The notes under the pieces: generated by a model | Told to the model about the DNA's origin: nothing | What the model saw: only the letters and a program-made list of their open reading frames with translations | The model's database searches: none | Made by a program: the position numbers and the translations under genes | Source: UBA11164 sp002420085 | Lineage (GTDB): Bacteria; Pseudomonadota; Gammaproteobacteria; Xanthomonadales; Xanthomonadaceae | Assembly: GCA_031976395.1 (NCBI GenBank) | Contig: DALYLJ010000176.1 | Coordinates: forward strand, 1-6,588 | Direction of reading: 5' to 3' | Length of the DNA stretch: 6,588 nt | Shown here: positions 1 to 4,822 of the stretch, piece after piece | Position numbering within the stretch: position 1 is the first letter of the stretch | How the letters are laid out: each line of letters begins with the position of its first letter

Positions 1-2
1 AC

Positions 3-746
3 GCCAAGACCGCCTCGGCCGGTCTGATCGGTGAGGCGGCCGGCGGCACCCTGTTCCTGGATGAGGTCGATACGCTGAGCGGCAAGGCGCAAGCGTCTCT
101 GCTGCGCTTCCTGCAGGACCGCACCTATCGACGGGTCGGTGGCGGCGGTCTGCGTCAGGTGGATGTCCGCGTCCTGGTGGCCAGCAACGCCGATCTCGAT
201 GAGTTGGCTCGGACCCGACAGTTCCGCAAGGACTTGCTGTACCGGTTGAACGTGCTGTCGCTGCGCATGCCGGCCCTGCGCGAGCGCCAGGGCGACGCCG
301 AGGAACTGGCTCAGGCCACCCTGCAACGGCTCAGTCATCAATACCGCCTGCCGAGCAAGTGCCTGCACGCCGATGGCCTGGATTTCATCCGCCGTTATGC
401 CTGGCCTGGCAATGTCCGCGAGTTGGAAAACGTCATCCATCGCGAATACCTGATGAGCGACGACCCGCAACTGTGTCTGCACGATTCGCGGCAGCAACTG
501 CTGGCCGAGGCGGTCGGCCCGGCGATGACGGATGGCATGCGAATACAGGATTTCGGTGATGCCGGGTTTCGCGACGCCAAGGCGCAGGCAGTGGCCGAGT
601 TCGAGCGCAGCTACGTCCGGGAAATGCTGGCCCGTGCCGATGGCAATATTTCACAGGCGGCGCGCCTGTCGCAGCAGGATCGCAGTGCCTTCGGAAAGCT
701 GGTGCGCAAATATCGGCTCGGCGGCACGGATGAACGTGCCGCCTGA
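3..746 (+). CDS. Sigma-54-dependent transcriptional activator (enhancer-binding protein), C-terminal part
   Basis: The gene is cut by the window start; its first complete codon is at 3. Bacterial enhancer-binding proteins hydrolyse ATP to remodel RNA polymerase carrying sigma-54 (RpoN) at -24/-12 promoters. The visible reading begins just after where the GAFTGA loop would lie. It contains the Walker B strand GGTLFLDE (about 42-65), the strand VDVRVLVASN with a sensor I position (about 159-188), the arginine-finger region FRKDLLYRLN (222-251) and the sensor II motif WPGNVRELEN (402-431). The C-terminus (about 600-740) forms a Fis-type helix-turn-helix around ISQAARLSQQDRSAFGKLV. Walker A, the GAFTGA motif and any N-terminal sensory domain lie upstream, so the input signal cannot be inferred. 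A palindrome and a sigma-54 promoter follow directly, suggesting local control. The family call is very secure; the target genes are inferred. Confidence 0.96.
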   Translation, partial: AKTASAGLIGEAAGGTLFLDEVDTLSGKAQASLLRFLQDRTYRRVGGGGLRQVDVRVLVASNADLDELARTRQFRKDLLYRLNVLSLRMPALRERQGDAEELAQATLQRLSHQYRLPSKCLHADGLDFIRRYAWPGNVRELENVIHREYLMSDDPQLCLHDSRQQLLAEAVGPAMTDGMRIQDFGDAGFRDAKAQAVAEFERSYVREMLARADGNISQAARLSQQDRSAFGKLVRKYRLGGTDERAA

Positions 747-816
747 GCCGGTCGGGCTTCGTCCGGTGGCACCATCGGGGCGTCATCGGGATGGGGCGTG
801 AGGATGATGCTGCATC

Positions 817-835
817 CACCCGGCTGGGTGCTTTT
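817..835 (+). terminator. Weak terminator-like hairpin after the activator gene
   Basis: CACCC (817-821) pairs with GGGTG (826-830) around a four-base loop, followed by C and then TTTT (832-835). The stem is only 5 bp and the T-run is short, so this is a weak rho-independent terminator candidate about 70 bases after the activator stop codon. It lies upstream of the palindrome and promoter, a sensible place to end the activator transcript. Confidence 0.3.
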
Positions 836-846
836 CTGCTCGCCTG

Positions 847-863
847 AGCGCTGTTTCAGCGCT
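847..863. promoter_or_regulatory. Perfect 17-bp palindrome, candidate upstream activating site
   Basis: AGCGCTG-TTT-CAGCGCT is a perfect 7-bp inverted repeat around a 3-base spacer. Its centre lies about 52 bases upstream of the -24 element at 906 and about 77 bases before the predicted transcription start. That is near the usual place for an enhancer (UAS) bound by a dimeric sigma-54 activator with a Fis-type HTH, as encoded just upstream. No T-run follows, which argues against a terminator. The site and geometry are seen directly; assigning it to the neighbouring activator is inference. Confidence 0.55.
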
Positions 864-905
864 GCAATCACAATGAAAACAAATAGTTGTTGATGGCTCG
901 GTGAC

Positions 906-921
906 TGGCATGGTCGTTGCA
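906..921 (+). promoter_or_regulatory. Sigma-54 (-24/-12) promoter
   Basis: TGGCATG (906-912), a four-base spacer, then TTGCA (917-921) matches the sigma-54 consensus TGGCACG-N4-TTGC(A/T) with one C-to-T change. The invariant GG (907-908) and GC (919-920) are present with exact spacing. With C920 at -12, transcription would start near 932, giving a 5' leader of about 25 bases before the ATG at 957. A sigma-54 activator gene lies immediately upstream and a palindrome suited to its dimeric HTH lies 43 bases before the -24 element. I found no other site of this quality in the window. Confidence 0.8.
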
Positions 922-956
922 AACACGGCTCCATCGTCACTTTTGCCGACACCGCC

Positions 957-1208
957 ATGGACAACCGACTGGTCGAATTTGCCGAAGCGGCGATCCGCAG
1001 CTTCCTGATCGCTCGCCCGGACAGCGCCGATACCGTCGATGGCATCCATCGCTGGTGGATCCAGTGGCCGGGACTTGCCGAGTCGCCGGTGGTCACCCAG
1101 ATCGCCCTCGAACGGCTCGAACAGGCCGGCGAGGTCGAACATTTCCGGATCGGCACCAGCATCCTGTGGCGACGGCCGCGACGGGCCGAATCGGGTGGTT
1201 GCGAGTGA
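957..1208 (+). CDS. Small winged-helix-like protein (83 aa) behind the sigma-54 promoter
   Basis: The family is not recognised by name. An N-terminal helix (residues about 5-20) is followed by a D-T-V-D-G-I-H-R-W-W segment (25-34). A helix at about 43-58 (SPVVTQIALERLEQAG) follows, then a probable beta-hairpin VEHFRIGTSILWRR (60-73). Helix, helix and hairpin in this order suggest a small winged-helix fold, so DNA binding or a regulatory adaptor role is plausible but not shown. ATG957 is the first start downstream of the predicted transcription start near 932. No strong Shine-Dalgarno sequence is visible, so translation may be weak. The reading has typical GC-rich third positions and a 290-base gap follows it. 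It is probably the direct target of the upstream sigma-54 activator. Confidence 0.7.
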   Translation: MDNRLVEFAEAAIRSFLIARPDSADTVDGIHRWWIQWPGLAESPVVTQIALERLEQAGEVEHFRIGTSILWRRPRRAESGGCE

Positions 1209-1220
1209 TCTGCGAGGTGG

Positions 1221-1254
1221 GAGGAATTTCACCCAGGCGAGAGGATTTCACCCC
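1221..1254. repeat. Two imperfect 14-bp direct repeats, ~20-bp period
   Basis: GAGGAATTTCACCC (1221-1234) and GAGGATTTCACCCC (1241-1254) differ by one base insertion, and their starts are 20 bases apart. They lie just after the winged-helix gene in the 290-base non-coding gap 1209-1498. Spacing near two helical turns would suit a tandem protein-binding site, but no family is recognisable. The rest of this gap holds a T-rich run around 1319-1332, an imperfect -24/-12-like site, and no convincing gene. Confidence 0.45.
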
Positions 1255-1340
1255 GGACGATGGACGCCCGGCGGCCGATTCAACGGTCGGGGCGCGGCGA
1301 ATATCCCATTGTCTCAGCGGTTTGTTTTGTTGATCTGGGT

Positions 1341-1356
1341 TGGCATGGAAATTGGA
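1341..1356 (+). promoter_or_regulatory. Imperfect sigma-54-like promoter upstream of the GNAT gene
   Basis: TGGCATG (1341-1347), four bases, then TTGGA (1352-1356) has the right spacing and a good -24 half identical to the site at 906. The critical -12 GC is GG here, which usually weakens sigma-54 binding strongly. A T-rich stretch lies directly upstream. If used, it would give a leader of about 130 bases before the GNAT gene. It may be a degenerate copy of the first promoter or chance. Confidence 0.25.
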
Positions 1357-1498
1357 TGACCGGCGTCGGGCCGATCCGTCCCGATCCTGACGCCAGCATG
1401 TCCCGCACGCCACCCGCCGTCTCAGCAAGCGCAACAGCCAGGCCCGATCGGCGCGGTCGGGCTGGTGCCGGTTGCCGGCATGAGCGGCTGCCAAGGCT

Positions 1499-2692
1499 GT
1501 GCCGACCGACAGTCTCATCCGGTGGCCGCCAGCCATGCGCGCACTGACACCGCCCGCGCCGTCCAGCCCCAGGTCAGTGCGGTCGAAGGCCGCTGCGACG
1601 GTTCCCGAGACCCTGGCCGAACTGCTGGCCAGCCTGGTTGCCGATGACGGGTCGGTTCGCCGCCTGGATGCCTTGTTGCCGCGCATCCTCGATCGCGCCG
1701 ATGGGCTGCCGGTCGATCAGCGCTATGCCTGGCAGGATGGTCTGCGTCGGCTCTGGCGACGCCAGGCATGGGCGCTGTCGCAGCGACACCTGGCCGATCT
1801 GATGACGTTGACTGCGGCCTGGGGCGATTGGCCCCTGACCCGTGCGATCGGGCATGTCATGGAGTCCAGCCATGGCCTGACCGCACAGCAGGCCAATTGC
1901 CTGGTAGTCGCCTGCCGGCAACTCGGTGAAGTGCTGGAAGCCTCCGATCGCTGTCGCTCGCGCATGCTGGCGCATCCGAGAGAGTCGTGGCCGGAGCGCG
2001 AGTACCACGCGCTGATCGGCCTGATCGAGTTCCACACCACGATCGCCGGGCCGATCGAGAGTCCGGAACTGCGCCTGGAACCGCTCGGTCACCACCACGA
2101 CCAGGACTTCGCCTGTCAGTTCTACGATCCGACCATCGCCGAGCGCTGCTGTCTGCCTGACTTTCCCTCCGACGAGCACTGGCATCACTGGCTCGACGAC
2201 TGCTGGGCGATCGGCGATCAGCGGCTGTACGCCGTGATCGATCCCGAGTGGGGCTTCGTCGGCAGCGTCAGCCTGGTGCTGCATGCGGGGATCGGCTTCG
2301 TTTACTACTGGATCGGCCGCGATTTTCAGGGCCGTGGCCTGGCGACGGCGGCGGTCCGGTTGCTGCTCGATGCCGCGAGTGTCCAGGACGGCATGCGGGC
2401 CTGTTACGCCAAGGTGTTCGAGGACAACACCCGCTCCCAGCGGGTGCTGGAGAGGCTGGGCTTCCAGGCGCTCGACATTTGCCCGAGCCCGCCGGACGAG
2501 GCCGAGCGGTTCTACCGCCTCGGACCGCCGCAGATGCGCGAGCGAACGGTCGAGGACTTGCATGAATTGTTTGCGCGGATGCGCTCGGATACGCGGGTGG
2601 CGGCGCCGATGGCGGCCCACTCTGGCGACATCCGCACGCTCCCCAGTCGGCCACGCGGCCGGTCGCGGATGACGGAATCGGAAATCACATGA
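1499..2692 (+). CDS. GNAT-family acetyltransferase with an N-terminal helical domain
   Basis: GNAT enzymes transfer an acetyl group from acetyl-CoA to an amine, often a protein N-terminus, an amino sugar or a small molecule. The GNAT domain covers about residues 190-345. Motif A, YYWIGRDFQGRGLATAAVRLL (269-289), carries the acetyl-CoA pyrophosphate loop Q277-G-R-G-L-A282. N310-T-R-S then L-E-R-L-G-F at 317-322 match the motif B region of RimJ/RimL-type (Acetyltransf_3) enzymes. Residues about 35-180 are predicted all-helical and could be a repeat-like partner-binding domain; this is unusual for RimL-type enzymes, which are normally about 180 residues. The tail after 365 looks disordered. The start is uncertain: GTG1499 has only a weak AAGG, and ATG1535 is an alternative. 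The substrate is unknown. It lies 45 bases before the effector-like cassette, so modification of a cassette product is possible but speculative. Confidence 0.85.
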   Translation: MPTDSLIRWPPAMRALTPPAPSSPRSVRSKAAATVPETLAELLASLVADDGSVRRLDALLPRILDRADGLPVDQRYAWQDGLRRLWRRQAWALSQRHLADLMTLTAAWGDWPLTRAIGHVMESSHGLTAQQANCLVVACRQLGEVLEASDRCRSRMLAHPRESWPEREYHALIGLIEFHTTIAGPIESPELRLEPLGHHHDQDFACQFYDPTIAERCCLPDFPSDEHWHHWLDDCWAIGDQRLYAVIDPEWGFVGSVSLVLHAGIGFVYYWIGRDFQGRGLATAAVRLLLDAASVQDGMRACYAKVFEDNTRSQRVLERLGFQALDICPSPPDEAERFYRLGPPQMRERTVEDLHELFARMRSDTRVAAPMAAHSGDIRTLPSRPRGRSRMTESEIT

Positions 2693-2708
2693 TCGGCCAA
2701 GTGCCGAT
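2692..2708. repeat. Short inverted repeat between GNAT and nuclease genes
   Basis: ATCGGC (2692-2697) and GCCGAT (2703-2708) form a 6-bp perfect stem around a 5-base spacer, starting at the last base of the GNAT stop codon. No T-run follows, so it is not a standard terminator. It could be an operator or an mRNA hairpin in the 45-base spacer before the nuclease gene, or chance in GC-rich DNA. Confidence 0.25.
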
Positions 2709-2737
2709 TCGATGACACGGGCTATCAGGAGGCAGGC

Positions 2738-3211
2738 ATGTCGAGTTCAGGCAGCAGGGAACTGAGAGGGCGCACGGTGACGTGGCAGGATATGGGCTCG
2801 GTCGGCACGCGCACCACGCGAAGCGGCCATACCTCCTACGTGCATCCGTCCGGAACCGGCACCACGCCGGTCACCCGTGCCGCTGTCCAGGTGGCCCCGG
2901 CGGCGCAGTCGATCCAATGGTCCTACCGCACCTCGGAAGGTGCTCGGGGACACTGGGAGGCGCCCAATCCGGCACCGGTTGGCGGCGCGCCCTGGGATGC
3001 CGGCCACATGATGCCGCGTGCTGCGGGTGGCGCAGGCCACATCCCCGAACGGGTGCTGCCGCAGAGTCCGGCGGTCAATCGCGGCACCGGTGGTCACTAC
3101 GGCGAGCATCGCGCCCACGAGCGTTCGATGACATCGGAGATCCGTCGCGCCGAATCCACCCAGGTCACCACCACCCAGTGGTACGTACCCCGTCCGCGCT
3201 ACGGGCCTTGA
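2738..3211 (+). CDS. Stand-alone DNA/RNA non-specific endonuclease (beta-beta-alpha-metal), probable toxin
   Basis: This 157-residue protein carries the signature of the Endonuclea_NS_2-type toxin nucleases. W86-D-A-G-H90 supplies the catalytic histidine. A Gly-rich segment (RAAGGAG) and V-L-P-Q109 follow, then V-N114-R-G, whose Asn is the expected metal ligand. Nucleases of this superfamily cut DNA and RNA without sequence preference. The approximately 80 residues before the motif are Ser/Thr/Gly-rich and could be a secretion leader; no Sec signal peptide is visible. A strong AGGAGG lies five bases before the ATG, fixing the start. In polymorphic toxins this domain is usually a C-terminal tip; here it stands nearly alone and appears intact. 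The next gene is too basic and featureless to be called its immunity protein. Nuclease family is fairly secure; export and target are inferred. Confidence 0.85.
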   Translation: MSSSGSRELRGRTVTWQDMGSVGTRTTRSGHTSYVHPSGTGTTPVTRAAVQVAPAAQSIQWSYRTSEGARGHWEAPNPAPVGGAPWDAGHMMPRAAGGAGHIPERVLPQSPAVNRGTGGHYGEHRAHERSMTSEIRRAESTQVTTTQWYVPRPRYGP

Positions 3212-3273
3212 GCGTCCCCTCCCATCAACCCTTCAACCCACCGTTCGTCGCTTCGCCACGAGGTTCATGAGCC

Positions 3274-3510
3274 ATGTCGAATTCCAGCAGGTCCAAGTCG
3301 TTTCCTCCGATCGAGAACCCGAACCGGGGCACCAAGGCCCCGACCGGCAAATACAAGCCAGAGACCGGTCTGGCGAAGAAACAACAGCATCACGATCGGC
3401 CGGAATATGCCCAACAGACGAAGATCCAATCCAGCCTGATCATGCAGGGTGGTCTCAGTCGCCAGGAGGCCAAACGTCAGGCCAAGGCGATCATCCGTGA
3501 TCAGAACTGA
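3274..3510 (+). CDS. Small basic orphan protein (78 aa) between nuclease and deamidase
   Basis: I do not recognise this protein. The N-terminal half is Ser-, Pro-, Lys- and Gly-rich and probably disordered. The C-terminal third (about residues 45-78) looks like one or two helices ending SRQEAKRQAKAIIRDQN. It is strongly basic, with no membrane segment or catalytic motif. An ACGAGG sits about ten bases before ATG3274. An overlapping alternative start at 3267 reads another frame whose product looks disordered throughout. In the 3274 frame roughly 70 percent of third positions are G or C, which supports it. It lies 62 bases after the nuclease gene, so an accessory, chaperone or immunity role is conceivable. 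Immunity is less likely because proteins that inhibit nucleases are usually acidic. Like its neighbours it begins Met-Ser with a Ser-rich N-terminus. Confidence 0.6.
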   Translation: MSNSSRSKSFPPIENPNRGTKAPTGKYKPETGLAKKQQHHDRPEYAQQTKIQSSLIMQGGLSRQEAKRQAKAIIRDQN

Positions 3511-3644
3511 CCGCCGCGATCGGCAGCGCGTCGGCTCATGTGAACGCATGGGTGGGGCGTGGGTGCTTCGTCAGCCCCCGTGGCTCGGCGCGGCGTGCCG
3601 GTGGGCCGGATCGTCACCCAGGCCGCCAGCCCATTCGCCATCCG

Positions 3645-3679
3645 GTTCGCAGACCCGTTCGCAGACCCGTTCGCAGCCC
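3645..3679. repeat. 12-bp tandem repeat, three units, before the deamidase gene
   Basis: GTTCGCAGACCC occurs at 3645-3656 and 3657-3668, and a third unit, GTTCGCAGCCC, at 3669-3679 lacks one base. It lies in the 208-base gap 3511-3718. It starts 74 bases before the ATG of the deamidase gene. In the frame of a short open stretch (3544-3718) it encodes repeated Phe-Ala-Asp-Pro, but that stretch runs into the deamidase gene and is not convincing as a gene. No T-run or promoter is evident in the rest of the gap. Confidence 0.85.
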
Positions 3680-3718
3680 TGACGGTCAGCACGCGAGCCG
3701 CTTGCCCAGGATCACGCC

Positions 3719-4762
3719 ATGAGCTACTTCAGCACCCTCACCTCGGCACTCAAAACCACGGCCAACCTGGCCTATCACGCCACCGGTGCCTCGCAGGTGG
3801 TGCAGGGCGCCAATGAACTGGTTCGCAATGCCGGTGCCGGCGGCACCTGGACCGGCATGGCCAAGGGCGCTGCCCGGATGGCGGTCGGTGGCGCGGCCCT
3901 GTACACCCTGCCGAGCGCACCCCTGCGGAACCTGGCGGTCATGGGTGCCGGCAAGCTGATCGAAACCACACGCCGCGAGGATGTCGGTCGGGCGATCAAG
4001 CGCACTGGCAAGGCGCTCGGCAATCAGCGGATGATCGAGACCGGTCGGCAACTGCACTACGGGCATCTATCGCCTGAGCAATTGTTCAAGAAACACCCGG
4101 CCGCATTCCTGCGGAGTTATGCCGTGCAGGGGGCTGTCCAGGCACCGGATGATCCGGGGGGCACGTCGAACACGGCGACGCAGTTCCAGTTCCGGACGAT
4201 CACCAACCGAACATCGATTTTCCCGAACCTGCGGCAGATCACCGATCGCTCGGGGGTGACCCGGACCCCGCGCGGGCACCTGGAGTTGATCAAATCCAGC
4301 GATGCCGGCCAACATCAGGCCCTGCATGGCAGCGTCCAGGTCGGGCATGATTTCAGTGCCGCCTTCCTGCCGATGCTGCAATCGAGTGACGACCGGCTGA
4401 CCAGCCGGGGACGCAGTTCCGGCAAGCCGAGCCATCAGACCGTGTCCGGATTCGATCATGGCCGTGTACGCGATCGCTCGCTCAATCGGCGCGGCGAATC
4501 GATCGTGGTCACCACCCAACTGAGCGGCTGCTCGGTGACCCGCCAGAGCAGCGCCTTCCTGCACATCCGACCGCATACCGATGGCGCCACCCTGCATAGC
4601 ACCCTGGCCAGGCAAGGCCCGACCTTCGGGCGCAACGATTACCCGGGCGGGCAGCGGGCATTCGTCATGATCCGACGCAAATCGGACGGCAGTGCCCGCC
4701 TGCACTACCAGATACATGATGCCGACAACGGCACGATCCGGTCCGGACGGCGCAGGTTCTAG
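3719..4762 (+). CDS. CNF1/BLF1-like glutamine deamidase toxin candidate (347 aa)
   Basis: CNF-type toxins deamidate a glutamine in a eukaryotic protein: Rho GTPases for CNF1, eIF4A for Burkholderia BLF1. Both use a Cys-His pair with the Cys in an L-S-G-C motif. Here L268-S-G-C271 follows a hydrophobic beta-strand (SIVVTTQ, 261-267), and H286 lies exactly 15 residues after C271, the spacing of C866/H881 in CNF1. H282 is also nearby, and BLF1 uses a 12-residue spacing. Strands after H286 (RAFVMIRRK, 313-321; RLHYQIHD, 327-334) fit the rest of such a domain. Residues 40-80 are Gly/Ala-rich and hydrophobic, possibly membrane-associating; 85-125 is basic and helical. At 347 residues it is far shorter than CNF1 (about 1,014) and lacks its receptor-binding and translocation parts, suggesting injection rather than self-entry. 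CAGGA at 3707-3711 lies seven bases before the ATG. The motif match is by eye, and overall similarity looks low. Confidence 0.72.
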   Translation: MSYFSTLTSALKTTANLAYHATGASQVVQGANELVRNAGAGGTWTGMAKGAARMAVGGAALYTLPSAPLRNLAVMGAGKLIETTRREDVGRAIKRTGKALGNQRMIETGRQLHYGHLSPEQLFKKHPAAFLRSYAVQGAVQAPDDPGGTSNTATQFQFRTITNRTSIFPNLRQITDRSGVTRTPRGHLELIKSSDAGQHQALHGSVQVGHDFSAAFLPMLQSSDDRLTSRGRSSGKPSHQTVSGFDHGRVRDRSLNRRGESIVVTTQLSGCSVTRQSSAFLHIRPHTDGATLHSTLARQGPTFGRNDYPGGQRAFVMIRRKSDGSARLHYQIHDADNGTIRSGRRRF

Positions 4763-4764
4763 CT

Positions 4765-4794
4765 GGCCGCACCGCCTGTTCCGCGCGAGCGGCC
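4765..4794. repeat. Inverted repeat between deamidase and RS-tail genes
   Basis: GGCCGC (4765-4770) and GCGGCC (4789-4794) are perfect inverted copies separated by 18 bases, starting three bases after the deamidase stop codon. Without a T-run it is unlikely to terminate transcription. It could form an mRNA hairpin that protects or separates two coupled messages, or be chance in GC-rich DNA. Confidence 0.25.
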
Positions 4795-4822
4795 GTATCG
4801 AACGACACCACTGGAGAACAGC

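Noticed and set aside
748..768. CCGG-containing inverted bases after the activator stop as a terminator
   Set aside because: The best stem is about four pairs including a G-T pair and no T-run follows.
1574..2620. 348-codon minus-strand open frame opposite the GNAT gene
   Set aside because: The plus strand carries clear GNAT motifs. The minus frame has no recognisable motif and merely mirrors the high GC third positions.
3267..3500. Alternative frame starting seven bases before the 78-aa gene
   Set aside because: Its product is Gln/Gly/Pro/Asp-rich without any helical part. The ribosome site spacing and third-position pattern favour the frame starting at 3274.
3645..3679. Possible CRISPR-like repeat
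   Set aside because: The units are 12 bp and directly adjacent, without spacers; it is a simple tandem repeat.
3540..3722. Open frame ending in an ATGA overlap with the deamidase start
   Set aside because: Its Arg/Pro-rich translation largely reads the tandem repeat (RRPV units) and looks non-coding.
4067..4717. 216-codon minus-strand open frame opposite the deamidase candidate
   Set aside because: No motif and no ribosome site; the plus strand has a ribosome site, fitting codon use and the LSGC/His pattern.
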